Notes: generated by a model from the sequence alone, not told the origin. Shown: positions 33,031 through 42,578, counted from the stretch's first letter. The stretch: DNA of 64,000 nt from Candidatus Zixiibacteriota bacterium (GCA_022614805.1 JAKEHY010000022.1:1-64000), one strand, 5' to 3'. Made by a program: numbers and translations.

Positions 33031-35535
33031 CTATGAGTTTTGGGCAGTGGAAACCTTTAAGTTTCCACCTTTCTTGCGGCGCCTAAAATACAAAACCCCT
33101 TCCACCAAGAAGGTCGAAAAGAGGGCCACGGCTAAAACCTTCAGCCAGTCCTGGAAATGGATGGGGGCCAACTGCATCGCTTGGGCCATCGGGGGTAAGT
33201 AGATGAAAGACAATAGCACACTTATGGTTAGAACCCTTGTTATCCAGAAAAAGTGGTTTTTCAAAGCGATGGTCACACCCTTTCGCGAAAGCTCGATGGT
33301 CACGAGAAAGACTTCCGCAATGACAAGACTAGCGACCGCCATCCCGCGAGCCCCGGCGGCCAATGCGCCGGAAGCCAGTTCATACCAGTACAACCCCAAA
33401 ACCGCCAGCCCGATGGAAAGTCCGGTCAATACCGAAATGGTCAGTTCCGAAGCCGGCAGAATGGGGCGGTTCGGGTCAAGCGGCGGCTTTTTCATCGCTT
33501 CCGGGTCTCCTCTGTCGGCCTCAAAAACCAAAGCGACGGTCGGATGCATAATCAGCTCCAGCCAGATGATGACCACTGGTAAAAGCAAGAGGGGCAAACC
33601 TAAAAGGGGCACGGCTACTGCCAGAAAAACAATCGGCGTATGGAAGGTGATAAGGTAGCGGAAGGCCTTTTCAATTTTGGAAAAAATCTGCCGCCCCTCC
33701 TTCACCGCCTCCACAATGGTCTGAAAGTTGTCGTCCAAAAGCACCATCGTGGCCGCCTCCCGGGCCACTTCCGTGCCGCGCACTCCCATCGCCACACCGA
33801 TGTGTGCTTCCTTCAAAGCCAGGGCATCATTGATGCCGTCGCCGGTCATCGCCACGATTTCCCCCCGCTTTTTCAATGCCGCCACCAGCCGGTGCTTGTG
33901 ATGGGGCAAAACACGGGCGAAGATGTTGGCTCGTGAAGCCCGGCGGGAAAATTCCTCCTCATTCAACTTTTCCAGTTCTAGTCCGGTCACAATCTGGTCA
34001 TCCTCGTGCTCCAACCCAACCGTTTCGGCGATATGGTGGGCTGTCAAGGGATGGTCGCCGGTGACCATAACCACCCGAACTCCTGCCTGGCGGCATTCGG
34101 CAGCCGCGCGAGCTACCTCCGGCCTTGGCGGGTCAGAAAAACCCACCACCCCGAGGCAGGCCAGATGCCTTTCGTTTTCCTCCCGGCTTTCGGAAAAAAC
34201 CGGAAGTTGTCCAAAGGCAACGGCAATCACCCGCATTCCGGTGTTCGCCAGCTTTTCATTCTCTTCTTGAAGTTTTTTCCTCCCTTCGCCATTCCCCTCG
34301 CACCGTGCCAGAATCCCCTCAACGGCCCCCTTGGCGCAGATGACAAACCCGCCGGCGGAGCTCCGCCAGACGTGGGACATATACTTTCCCTTGACATTGA
34401 AGGGATAATCCCGCACCAGCTTCCACTCGTCAAAAATTTCCTTCGGTTCAATGCCGTGTTCCCGGGCATGGGCGACCAACTCTTTTTCCAATTGGTCGGT
34501 CGGATTGGGCTCGCAGGCCATAACGATGGTCTTCCAGAAAAGCTCGTCATTCTCCCCTTCCGGATGTTCTGCCACCGTAAGCTTTCCTTCCGTCAAGGTC
34601 CCGGTTTTGTCGGCGCAGATGACGGTGGTTGCCCCCAAGGTTTCGACGCCGGCCATCCGCCGAATCAATGTTTTTTTTCGGGCCAGTCGGAAAACCCCCA
34701 TCGTCAAATACAAGGTAAAAACGACCGGAAACTCTTCCGGCACGGCGGCGATCGCCAAACTGACGGCGAAGAGAAACGACCTCCCCCAGCCGGAACCCCG
34801 GTAAAACTCGATGGCAAAAACCAGAAGACAGACAAAAACCGCCCAAGCCAAAAGCCGAACCACCAGTCGGTCGATTTTTTTCTGCAGGGGGGTGCGCTCT
34901 TCTTTGATTTCGGTCAGAAGGTGGCCGATTTGACCGTAACGAGTTTCTCTCCCCGTTGCCGTAACGTGGGCTTTCCCCTGTCCCGACAGAACCGATGTTC
35001 CCGCATACACGTTGGATGATTCCATGCCGGACGAATCCTTCGGTACGGGAATCGACTCTCCGGTCAAAGGAGATTCATCCATTTCGACATTGTTGGACTC
35101 CGCAAGCACGCCGTCCACCGGCAAAATGTCCCCTTCTTTCATAACTAAGACATCTCCCGGCACCAACGTTTCGGACTGGACAACTTTTTCGACGCCATCC
35201 CGGACGACGAGGGCGGTCGGGGCGGTCAACTCCCGAATTTTCTTCAACGCCCGGCCCGTGCGCGCCTCCAAGGCCAAATCAACTGCGAGTATGGGAACGA
35301 TGGAACCGACCAAGACCCAGCCGTCGCGGATTTCGCCCAACAGGAAATAGACCAAAGCGGCCAAAAGCAAAAGCAGAACCATCGGGTCGGCCAAACTTTT
35401 CAGCCCGTGTAAAAGCGCGGCAAACGGCGATTTGGGAATGAGAATGTTCGGCCCGAATTTCAAAAGTTGCTTTTTGGCCTCGTTGGAAGAAAGCCCAATA
35501 CGGGGATCGGTCTCGAAAAGAAGCGTATCCGCCAT
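33031..35535 (-). CDS. Cation-transporting P-type ATPase (P2 type)
   Basis: 834-aa ion pump. Domains: N-terminal cation ATPase domain (about 5-60), actuator with TGES (about 158), phosphorylation site DKTGTLTEG with Asp309, nucleotide-binding domain with KGAVEGIL, and hinge MTGDGINDALALKEAHIGVAMG, here as TGDGINDALALKEA. Membrane helix 4 carries PEEFP where Ca2+ pumps have PEGLP, so ion choice is unclear; Ca2+, Mn2+ or another cation is possible. It has its own promoter (TTGACA, 17 nt, TAATTA) ending 8 nt before ATG 35535, consistent with a leaderless transcript. Confidence 0.93.
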   Translation of the reverse strand: MADTLLFETDPRIGLSSNEAKKQLLKFGPNILIPKSPFAALLHGLKSLADPMVLLLLLAALVYFLLGEIRDGWVLVGSIVPILAVDLALEARTGRALKKIRELTAPTALVVRDGVEKVVQSETLVPGDVLVMKEGDILPVDGVLAESNNVEMDESPLTGESIPVPKDSSGMESSNVYAGTSVLSGQGKAHVTATGRETRYGQIGHLLTEIKEERTPLQKKIDRLVVRLLAWAVFVCLLVFAIEFYRGSGWGRSFLFAVSLAIAAVPEEFPVVFTLYLTMGVFRLARKKTLIRRMAGVETLGATTVICADKTGTLTEGKLTVAEHPEGENDELFWKTIVMACEPNPTDQLEKELVAHAREHGIEPKEIFDEWKLVRDYPFNVKGKYMSHVWRSSAGGFVICAKGAVEGILARCEGNGEGRKKLQEENEKLANTGMRVIAVAFGQLPVFSESREENERHLACLGVVGFSDPPRPEVARAAAECRQAGVRVVMVTGDHPLTAHHIAETVGLEHEDDQIVTGLELEKLNEEEFSRRASRANIFARVLPHHKHRLVAALKKRGEIVAMTGDGINDALALKEAHIGVAMGVRGTEVAREAATMVLLDDNFQTIVEAVKEGRQIFSKIEKAFRYLITFHTPIVFLAVAVPLLGLPLLLLPVVIIWLELIMHPTVALVFEADRGDPEAMKKPPLDPNRPILPASELTISVLTGLSIGLAVLGLYWYELASGALAAGARGMAVASLVIAEVFLVTIELSRKGVTIALKNHFFWITRVLTISVLLSFIYLPPMAQAMQLAPIHFQDWLKVLAVALFSTFLVEGVLYFRRRKKGGNLKVSTAQNS

Positions 35536-35543
35536 TGAAAAGC

Positions 35544-35572
35544 TAATTAGATATTAGCCGGAAGCTTGTCAA
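35544..35572 (-). promoter_or_regulatory. Promoter of the P-type ATPase gene
   Basis: On the minus strand TTGACA (35572-35567), a 17-nt spacer and TAATTA (35549-35544). The start codon comes 8 nt after the -10 box, about where transcription should begin. Confidence 0.65.
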
Positions 35573-35608
35573 GAAAAAGCTTGCGGCTTCGATCAAGAAC
35601 TGCCAAGG

Positions 35609-35635
35609 TTGACTTTTACAATCAATTTTTAGATT
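35609..35635 (+). promoter_or_regulatory. Promoter of the DUF502 gene
   Basis: TTGACT (35609-35614), 15-nt spacer, TAGATT (35630-35635); GTG 35645 follows after 9 nt with no ribosome site. It is back to back with the ATPase promoter. Confidence 0.4.
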
Positions 35636-35644
35636 TTCGCCCGA

Positions 35645-36292
35645 GTGGAAAAATCGGGTTTAAGCCGACGGATTTTTGAAAAAATACGCCGGCTGTTTTT
35701 GGCCGGGCTTTTGGTGGTCGTTCCCATCATCGTCACCTTTCTCATTTTGCGCCTCTTGTTCCGCGCCGTCGACGGGCTTTTGGCTCCGGTTATAACCCAG
35801 TTGACCGGCCGCGACCTGCCTGGCATCGGGCTTTTGGCCACCATCGTAATCGTATTTTTGGCCGGTTTTTTCATCTCCTCCGTTTTCGGCTCGCGGCTCT
35901 ATTCCATAGGAGAAGTTTTGTTCATCAAAACCCCCTTGGTGCGCACGGTCTATGGCGGCGCAAAACAGCTGATGGAGTCCATGTTTTTGCCCACGGGAAA
36001 AGCCTTCAAACAGGTGGTCCTGGTCGAATACCCCCGAAAAAACGGCTGGGCTATCGGCTTTGTCGGCGGCGAGTTGGTCGTAAACGGAAAACCCCTGATT
36101 TCGGTATTCGTTCCCTCCACCCCTACCCCTTTCACCGGCTTTGTGATCAACTATCCGTCGGAAGAAGTCATCCCGCTTTCGATTTCGGTGGAGGAAGGGG
36201 TAAAATTCGTCGTCTCCGGCGGCATTGTGGCGCCGGAGAAACTGAAAGCGGCCGGCGCGGGGCCGGTGGAACCTTTGGGAAAATTGGCGTGA
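35645..36292 (+). CDS. DUF502 family membrane protein
   Basis: 215 aa with two membrane helices (about 17-40 and 60-82) and a soluble C-terminal domain. Family marks: GLLVVVPIIVTFLILR, then PGIGLL..I.IVFL.GFF, P.VRTVYGGAKQLME, and VFVPSTPTPFTGFV, the last being the most characteristic DUF502 segment. Function unknown; plant homologs (COV1-like) affect membrane trafficking. GTG 35645 lies just after a promoter-like element. The stop overlaps the GTG start of the EIIA-CBS gene by four bases (GTGA). Confidence 0.88.
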   Translation: MEKSGLSRRIFEKIRRLFLAGLLVVVPIIVTFLILRLLFRAVDGLLAPVITQLTGRDLPGIGLLATIVIVFLAGFFISSVFGSRLYSIGEVLFIKTPLVRTVYGGAKQLMESMFLPTGKAFKQVVLVEYPRKNGWAIGFVGGELVVNGKPLISVFVPSTPTPFTGFVINYPSEEVIPLSISVEEGVKFVVSGGIVAPEKLKAAGAGPVEPLGKLA

Positions 36293-37191
36293 AATTGGGC
36301 GACCTCTTGAGTCCGGAACTGGTCCTCTGCAACCTTTCCGCCTCCACCAAAAAAGAGGCGATTGCCGAGATGTTGAAAAAAATCGGCGAAAGGTACGACC
36401 ATCTGGACACCGATTTGCTTTTGGAATCGGTGATGGAGCGGGAGGAGGTGGAGCCGACCAACCTGGGACGGGGTTTTGCCTTTCCCCATTCCCGCACGGA
36501 AGCGGTGAAGGAGATGATTTTCTCCCTGGCCATCTCGCGGGCCGGCGTTCCCGACAAAACCCCGGACCAAAAACCGGTCAACGTGATATGTCTGTTTCTG
36601 ACTCCCCGCAATATGACCCGGCTTTACTTGCAGGCTTTTTCCGCCCTCGCCACCTTCGCCCGCAAGCCGGGCACTTTGGAGATGATTCTGTCCGCAAAAA
36701 CGGTTCCCGAACTCATCGCCGTTTTCTCCAAAAGCGGCATTCTGGTTCGGCGGGAACTGGTGGCCAGGGATATAATGCACCGAAATCTGATAACGGTCCC
36801 GCCGGAAGCGACCCTGAAAGAGATTGCCAATCTGCTCTTTAAGCATAAAATTCCGGGAATGCCGGTGGTGGACAAAGCCGGCCGGGTGTTGGGTGAGGTG
36901 ACCGAAAAGGAATTGATTACGGCGGCGGTTTCACCCGAATACCGCAAGGCCAAAAAGACCAAAAAGATTCTGCCCGACCCGTTTGAAACGCTGGTTTCCA
37001 AGGAGGACGACATCACGGCGCGCGACTTGATGTCCAAAAAATTCGTGACCGCTTCGGAGGCAATGCCCGTGACCGAACTGGCTTACCGGATGCTGGACAA
37101 CAACGTCCGCCGGGTGGAAATTTTAAAGAACGGCAAACTGGTCGGCATCGTCCTCCGCTCCGATATCGTCGGCAAAATCATCCGCGGGTGA
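36289..37191 (+). CDS. PTS EIIA-like domain fused to two CBS domains
   Basis: 300 aa. Residues about 1-150 form a fructose/nitrogen-type EIIA domain with the phospho-accepting His67 in FAFPHSRT. Residues about 158-300 hold a CBS pair (VARDIMHRNLITVPPEATL; ITARDLMSKKFVTASEAM). No other PTS component is seen in the window, so this is probably a regulatory sensor rather than a sugar transporter part. Start GTG 36289 overlaps the DUF502 stop and the putative exchanger follows, so it may control those membrane proteins in response to nucleotides or phosphorylation; that link is inference. Confidence 0.9.
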   Translation: MKLGDLLSPELVLCNLSASTKKEAIAEMLKKIGERYDHLDTDLLLESVMEREEVEPTNLGRGFAFPHSRTEAVKEMIFSLAISRAGVPDKTPDQKPVNVICLFLTPRNMTRLYLQAFSALATFARKPGTLEMILSAKTVPELIAVFSKSGILVRRELVARDIMHRNLITVPPEATLKEIANLLFKHKIPGMPVVDKAGRVLGEVTEKELITAAVSPEYRKAKKTKKILPDPFETLVSKEDDITARDLMSKKFVTASEAMPVTELAYRMLDNNVRRVEILKNGKLVGIVLRSDIVGKIIRG

Positions 37192-37198
37192 GGGGACC

Positions 37199-38383
37199 AT
37201 AAAAGCGCTCTACAAGCTCCAATCCCTGGCCATCTTTACCGCTACGGAATCGCACGCCCAAGCTTGGTCGGCCTTCTATACCTTTCCATCCATCGTCTTT
37301 GCCGCCATTTTGATTGCCTGGGGGGCCGAATCGGCCCAGGTGATTGTTTCGCAGGGGCTGGCTTTGGCCGTTCTGGCTTGGTTGCAGACCTCCCCGGAGT
37401 TTATGGTGGAGGGGGTCATTGCTTGGCAGCAGGATATCAGTTTGATGACTGCCAATTTCACCGGTGCTTTGCGGCTTTTGGTCGGCTTTGCCTGGCCGAT
37501 GGTCTACTTCACCGCCTTCTTCAGCGGCCGCAAAAAGGGGCTGAATTACGAAATCAAATTGGACGGCGAAGATTCCGCCCCGGTGGTCGGCATTCTGCTC
37601 CCCGCCTGCTACGTCCTTTTCATCGCCACCAAGGCCTCCCTCAACCTAATCGACGCCGGCGTGTTGTTGGCGCTGTACGGCGCCTACCTTTTCGTTTTGA
37701 ACCGCTTTCCGGCCAAGCATGAAGACCACGCCGCCGATATGGAGAGAATCCCCCGCTGGATTCTGTCCCATCGCAAGCCGGTGCGCAACATCCTCATTCT
37801 TTCCTGCTTCGTGGTCGGAGGAACGTTGGTTATTCTTCTGGCCGAGCCGTTTGTGGAGAGTTTGAAGGCGCTGGCCCTGGTTTTGGGCGTACAGACCTAC
37901 TTTTTCGTGCAATGGGTGGCGCCGTTTCTGTCCGAGTTCCCGGAGTTCGTTTCCGCCTTTTACTGGGCTCGCACGGTGAAAAAAGCGGCAATGTCCTTGA
38001 TGAACACGGTCTCCTCCGTGATTGCCGAGCTGACCTTGCTGGTGGCCTTGATTCCCATCGTATACTCCTTTTCTCGCGGCGAGGTCTCCTCCGTTCCGTT
38101 CGATTACGAGCACCGGCTGGAAATTTATTTGACCGTTGTCCAGTCACTCCTCGGTTTTCTATTTCTGGTCAATATGCGCTTCAGTTTTTACGAAGCGGTC
38201 GGACTTTTTTCCCTCTGGTTTTTCCAGTTTCTTTTCCCGCATACCCACCGGGAAGTGATTCTGGTTTACCTTTTCTGGATATTGATTGAAACGATTAAGA
38301 TTTTTCTGGGCCGCCGTAGGCTGGCCGCCTTTCCCATCTTTTTCGAACTCTGGCGGAAACATATTCTGAAAAGTCACAACTAA
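37199..38383 (+). CDS. Sodium/calcium exchanger superfamily membrane protein, non-standard start
   Basis: About 394 aa, polytopic, with two inverted repeat regions typical of the Na/Ca exchanger superfamily: LQTSPEFMVEGVIAW (about 64-78) and FLSEFPEFVSAFYWARTVKKA (about 243-263), each with the P-E-F/acid pattern of alpha repeats. Probably a cation:proton or cation:sodium antiporter. The protein-like frame begins ahead of the first standard start (TTG 37310): KALYKLQSLAIFTATESHAQAW is encoded between 37202 and 37267. The only codon placed properly behind the ribosome site GAGGGG (37190-37195) is ATA 37199. Third gene of the DUF502/EIIA-CBS operon. Confidence 0.82.
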   Translation: MKALYKLQSLAIFTATESHAQAWSAFYTFPSIVFAAILIAWGAESAQVIVSQGLALAVLAWLQTSPEFMVEGVIAWQQDISLMTANFTGALRLLVGFAWPMVYFTAFFSGRKKGLNYEIKLDGEDSAPVVGILLPACYVLFIATKASLNLIDAGVLLALYGAYLFVLNRFPAKHEDHAADMERIPRWILSHRKPVRNILILSCFVVGGTLVILLAEPFVESLKALALVLGVQTYFFVQWVAPFLSEFPEFVSAFYWARTVKKAAMSLMNTVSSVIAELTLLVALIPIVYSFSRGEVSSVPFDYEHRLEIYLTVVQSLLGFLFLVNMRFSFYEAVGLFSLWFFQFLFPHTHREVILVYLFWILIETIKIFLGRRRLAAFPIFFELWRKHILKSHN

Positions 38384-39151
38384 CCCCCTCTTTCATACCC
38401 CGAACCTTCTGTCGAAATTGTACGTCCGGTCCCCAACGGATGAGCCGGGTCGTAAAGGGAAACCGTCAGGAACAGATTGCTTATGACCTCAATCAGCTGT
38501 ATTGTTGCCAGACAAAGGCAACAGACTATGCGATGGCTGGCGCAGTCATTGACCCCATTATCCGGCTCCCACCTTTGGCCGCGGTCTCAATCCCTCTCCT
38601 TACGGGGAGGAAATAAAGTCGGCGGCTGGCGGTTGGAGGGGAGCTTGATGAAGAGGTTTTCCAATGGGAAACTCCCGGTTTCAAGGTTGACCGGCACTTT
38701 TTTCGCCGAATTTGGTTCAATTCGGCGGAAATTCGCCGACAGCCCGAAGGGGAAACCTGCTTTTCGGTCGCTAAGACATTGATTCAAAATGAATTAGCGC
38801 GGTTTGAGGCGAATGGAAACCAGGCACGATTTTTGTCTACTTTCCTTCGGGTAAACGTGTGTAGAGAGCCGGTATTTTCGAGAAATGTTACGCTTGGCTG
38901 TGTGCTTGCCGTGACTTCAAGTCAATCCACCCGGCAAGTCGGATTGACCTTCCCGGTCATTCCCGTGCAGGGAGATTCAACGACAGGGAAAAGTTGAAGG
39001 TAAGGGCCAGATTCTCTCCACAAACACTCCAAAGTCCAATGTAAACCATTTTTTCGGTCCCGGACAGCCGGCACATAGTTTTTCCAACAACCACTCGAAA
39101 GCCCGCCTCAAAGGAGGGTTTATACTCTTCGGCGTTGGACGTTTAATAAGA
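38384..39151. other. Long gap with a possible degraded gene
   Basis: No intact gene is recognised. One plus-strand frame is open from ATG 38440 to the TGA at about 38997 except for one TAA (see separate entry). A 9-bp inverted repeat (CGCCGAATT, 6-nt spacer, AATTCGGCG) lies at 38704-38727. Confidence 0.5.
38440..38997 (+). pseudogene. Possible broken gene with one internal TAA
   Basis: Frame of about 185 codons from ATG 38440, interrupted only by TAA at 38614-38616. The translation looks protein-like on both sides (for example QIAYDLNQLYCCQTKATDYA before, and KTLIQNELARFEANGNQARF after) but I recognise no family. It could be a decayed gene, a gene with a sequencing error, or chance. Confidence 0.25.
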
Positions 39152-41509
39152 ATGCAACAAGATATACGAGGAAAACCGGCGCTAACGATACTTCTCATCC
39201 TGCTGTCAGCTTCACCCGGCTTTGCCTTCCAGCCGCTTTTTGACACTTGGATGAGCTATGATGTAGGGAGTAGTCCTTACTATACCTGCGCGGCCGATTT
39301 GGACGGGGACGGGGACCCGGATTTGGCCGTGGCAATTAGTGGCAGCCACTCCGTTTCAATCTTGAAGAACAGCGGGGACGGGACTCTTGCCGCCAAAGTT
39401 GACTACGGAACCGGGGGCGGCCCTCGCTTTGTTTTTGCTTCCGATTTGGATGGGGACGGGGATTCGGATTTGGCCGTGGCGAATTATGGCAGCAAAAACG
39501 TCTCGGTCTTGAAAAACAACGGGGACGGGACTTTTGCCGCCAAAGTTGACTATGGAACCGGAGGTGGCCCTACCTCCGTTTTCTCCGCCGATTTGGACGG
39601 GGACGGCGATGGGGATTTGGCCGTTGCGAATTACGATAGCAACACCATCTCGGTCTTGAAAAACAACGGGGACGGGACTTTTTCCCCCAAGATTGATTAC
39701 GGGCTCGGGGGCCACCCCCTCTCTGTTATCGCCTCCGATTTGGACGGGGACGGGGATTTAGATTTGGCCGAGGTGAACGACCGCGGCCTCACCGTTTTTG
39801 ACGACAGCGTCTCGGTCTTGAAAAACAACGGCGATGGGACTTTTGCTCCCAAGATTAAATACGGAACCGGGAGCGGCCCTTCCTCCGTCTTTGCCTCCGA
39901 TTTGGATGGGGACGGAGATTCGGATCTGGCCGTGGCGAATTTTAACGGCAACAGCGTCTCGGTCTTAAAAAATAACGGCGACGGGACTTTTGCCGCCAGG
40001 CGCGACTACGGGGCAGGGAGAGGCCCGCGCTCCGTTTTTGCCTCCGACTTGGATGGGGACGGGGATTTGGATCTGGCCGTGGCAAATTTTACCAGCAACA
40101 CCATCTCGGTTTTGAAAAACATCGGAGACGGCACTTTTGCCGCCAAATTTGACTATGGAACCGGGGGAGGCCCGCGCTCCGTTTTTGCCTCCGATTTGGA
40201 CAGGGACGGGGATTTGGATTTGGCCGTGGCGAATTTTAACAGCAACAGCGTCTCGGCTCTGAAGAACAACGGGGACGGGACTCTTGCCGTCAACGATGAC
40301 TACGGGGTGGGAAGCGGCCCTACCTCCGTATTAGCCTCCGATTTGGACGGGGACGGGGATGGCGACTTGGCCGTGGTCAATCAGGGCGGCAGCAACGTAT
40401 CGGTCCTGAAGAACAACGGGGACGGGGCTTTTGGCGCCAAGTTTGACTACGGCGTGGGAAACTTCCCGAGCGACGTCTTCGCCTCCGATTTGGACGGGGA
40501 CGGGGATGGTGACCTGGCCGTGGCCAATCAGGGCGGCAGCAACGTATCGGTCCTGAAGAACAACGGGGACGGAACTTTCGCCGCCAAAGTTGACTACGGC
40601 GTGGGAAGTTTCCCGAGTGACATCTTCGCCTCCGATTTGGACGGCGACGGGGATTGGGATTTGGCCGTGGCCAATCTGGCAGGCAACACCGTGTCGGTCT
40701 TGAAGAACAACGGGGACGGGACTTTTGCCGCCAACGATGAATACGGTGTAGGAAGCGGTCCTATTTCTGTTTTTGCCTCCGATTTGGATGGAGATGGGGA
40801 CCGGGATTTGGCCGTGGCAAATTACATCAACAACACCGTCTCGGTATCGAAAAACAACGGGGACGGAACTTTCGCCGCCAAACTTGACTACGGAGCCGGG
40901 TTAAGCCCCATCTCTGTTTTTGCCTCCGATTTGGACGGCGACGGAGATCGGGATTTGGCCGTGGGAAACGTTGATGGCGACAACATTTCGGTTTTGGAAA
41001 ACAACGGGGACGGAACTTTCGCCGCCAAACTTGACTACGGAACCGGGTTAAGCCCCACCTCCGTTTTTGCCTCCGATTTGGACGGGGACGGAGATCAGGA
41101 TTTAGTCGTAGCAAACAGTAAAGCCAGCGCCGTCTCGGTCTTGGAGAACAAAGGGGACGGAACTTTTGCCGTCAAGGTTGACTACGGAACCGGGTTAAGC
41201 CCTACCTCCGTTTTTGCCTCCGATTTGGACGGGGACGGGGACCGGGATTTGGTTGTGACAAAGACTAATAGCGACACAGTTTCGGTTTTAAGAAACCTGT
41301 CTGATATCTGCGCAATCGATAGAGGAGACATGAATGACGACGGCGGCTTGTCGCTGACGGATATAGTCATAATGTTAAACTGCGTGTTTCTGGAAGAGGG
41401 AAACTGCGGCCCCTGCTTGGCCGACGTCAACTGCAGCGCGAACTTGTCTGCGGCTGATGTCGTGTGGGAAATTTACGCCGTGTTCTCGAAAATTCCATTT
41501 CCATGCTGA
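39152..41509 (+). CDS. Secreted FG-GAP/VCBS repeat protein with dockerin-like C-terminus
   Basis: 785 aa. Signal peptide (1-25, ending SPGFAF). Fourteen repeats of about 49 residues (about 45-720), each with the Ca-binding loop DLDGDGDxDLAVAN and SVLKNNGDGTFAAK.DYG; together they should fold as a seven-bladed beta-propeller or two. The C-terminus (about 722-785) is a dockerin-like pair of EF-hand-type loops: DMNDDGGLSLTD and DVNCSANLSAAD, with Cys in NCGPC and VNC. Other C-termini of this type occur at 43925-44130 and 45325-45510. Likely surface or extracellular, Ca-dependent. The tandem units are nearly identical in DNA as well. ATG 39152 lacks a ribosome site. Confidence 0.88.
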   Translation: MQQDIRGKPALTILLILLSASPGFAFQPLFDTWMSYDVGSSPYYTCAADLDGDGDPDLAVAISGSHSVSILKNSGDGTLAAKVDYGTGGGPRFVFASDLDGDGDSDLAVANYGSKNVSVLKNNGDGTFAAKVDYGTGGGPTSVFSADLDGDGDGDLAVANYDSNTISVLKNNGDGTFSPKIDYGLGGHPLSVIASDLDGDGDLDLAEVNDRGLTVFDDSVSVLKNNGDGTFAPKIKYGTGSGPSSVFASDLDGDGDSDLAVANFNGNSVSVLKNNGDGTFAARRDYGAGRGPRSVFASDLDGDGDLDLAVANFTSNTISVLKNIGDGTFAAKFDYGTGGGPRSVFASDLDRDGDLDLAVANFNSNSVSALKNNGDGTLAVNDDYGVGSGPTSVLASDLDGDGDGDLAVVNQGGSNVSVLKNNGDGAFGAKFDYGVGNFPSDVFASDLDGDGDGDLAVANQGGSNVSVLKNNGDGTFAAKVDYGVGSFPSDIFASDLDGDGDWDLAVANLAGNTVSVLKNNGDGTFAANDEYGVGSGPISVFASDLDGDGDRDLAVANYINNTVSVSKNNGDGTFAAKLDYGAGLSPISVFASDLDGDGDRDLAVGNVDGDNISVLENNGDGTFAAKLDYGTGLSPTSVFASDLDGDGDQDLVVANSKASAVSVLENKGDGTFAVKVDYGTGLSPTSVFASDLDGDGDRDLVVTKTNSDTVSVLRNLSDICAIDRGDMNDDGGLSLTDIVIMLNCVFLEEGNCGPCLADVNCSANLSAADVVWEIYAVFSKIPFPC
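39285..41290. repeat. Fourteen direct tandem repeats of about 147 bp within the FG-GAP gene
   Basis: Each unit encodes one FG-GAP blade and carries GATTTGGACGGGGACGGGGA with few changes. High DNA identity between units (for example the two around 40330-40600) suggests recent unit duplication or conversion. Confidence 0.85.
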
Positions 41510-41713
41510 AGTGGAAGAGATACGCTATCCCCAGCTTTGACGAAACAAAGGCTGCGACGGCCTGCCGTATATTATCCGATTGAATGGCAAGGGGTTGCGG
41601 CGCGGTTCGATTTTTTAAACTTTTTTGGGCAAATTTGCGTTAAATTATAGTTGAAGGCCCGGGTGGAGCTTTGAATTAAACCGGAAAAACCTTCAGGAGG
41701 TAGATAAACGAAA

Positions 41714-42568
41714 ATGAACTCGTTCAAAACATTCTTTCTTTTCACCCTTTTGACCCTGCTTTTGGTGGCGATTGGCGGCTACTTCGGCGGCCAGCAGGGA
41801 ATGATATTCGCCTTTGTCTTTGCCGGGCTCTTGAACTTTTTCGCCTACTGGTTTTCAGACAAGATGGCTTTGGCGATGTACGGGGCCAAAAAAGTGGAGG
41901 AAGCCGACCTTCCCCAAACCGAAAAGGACCGGCTTGTGCGCATCACCCGCGAACTGGCCCAATCGGCCCGTTTGCCGATGCCCAAGGTGTATGTCATTCC
42001 CTCCCCCCAGCCGAACGCTTTTGCCACCGGCCGGAACCCCGAGCACGCTTCTGTGGCGGCGACGAAGGGGATCCTGCAGCTTTTGAGTGACGACGAGTTG
42101 GCCGGGGTGATGGCCCATGAGCTGGCCCACGTCAAAAACCGCGATATTCTGATTGCCAGCGTGGCCGCCACCATCGCCGGGGCGATTATGATTTTGTCCC
42201 GAAGCGCGATGTTCTTCGGCGGCGGCCGGGACAACAACCGCGGCGGCAATCCCATCGTGATGATTTTGCTTCTGATTCTGGCTCCGATTGCGGCAATGCT
42301 CGTGCAGATGGCGATTTCCCGGCAGCGCGAATTCGGAGCGGATGAGGGAGGAGCCAGAATTTCGCACAAGCCTTTGGCCCTGGCCGAGGCGTTGAAGAAG
42401 CTGCACAGCGGGGTCCAACGCCTGCCGATGCAAAACGCCAACCCCGCCACCGCCCATATGTTCATCGTCGCCCCCTTTTCCGGCAAGCAGGCGTTGAGAC
42501 TTTTCTCCACTCACCCGCCCGTGGAAGAGCGCATTGCCCGGCTGTATGAGTTGGCCAAGCATATGTAA
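41714..42568 (+). CDS. htpX: HtpX-type zinc metalloprotease
   Basis: 284-aa inner-membrane M48 protease that degrades misfolded membrane proteins. Two N-terminal helices (about 7-25, 30-50), zinc motif HELAH (135-139), two further helices (about 145-165, 178-200), and the third zinc ligand Glu in [13 protein letters not shown]. Other family blocks [20 protein letters not shown] and [11 protein letters not shown] are intact. ATG 41714 follows AGGAGGT at good spacing. A possible promoter (TTGGGC, 15 nt, TATAGT at 41646-41651) lies upstream, and a strong terminator follows. It sits between two secreted dockerin-like protein genes, but a functional tie is not evident. Confidence 0.95.
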   Translation: MNSFKTFFLFTLLTLLLVAIGGYFGGQQGMIFAFVFAGLLNFFAYWFSDKMALAMYGAKKVEEADLPQTEKDRLVRITRELAQSARLPMPKVYVIPSPQPNAFATGRNPEHASVAATKGILQLLSDDELAGVMAHELAHVKNRDILIASVAATIAGAIMILSRSAMFFGGGRDNNRGGNPIVMILLLILAPIAAMLVQMAISRQREFGADEGGARISHKPLALAEALKKLHSGVQRLPMQNANPATAHMFIVAPFSGKQALRLFSTHPPVEERIARLYELAKHM

Positions 42569-42578
42569 CACCGTCAGC

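Noticed and set aside
34006-35019. 337-codon open frame antisense to the P-type ATPase
   Set aside because: Shadow of a well-supported gene; composition is that of a non-coding frame.
39285-41290. Regular direct repeats considered as a CRISPR array
   Set aside because: The units are about 147 bp, contiguous and in one open frame encoding FG-GAP blades; there are no unique spacers and no cas genes.
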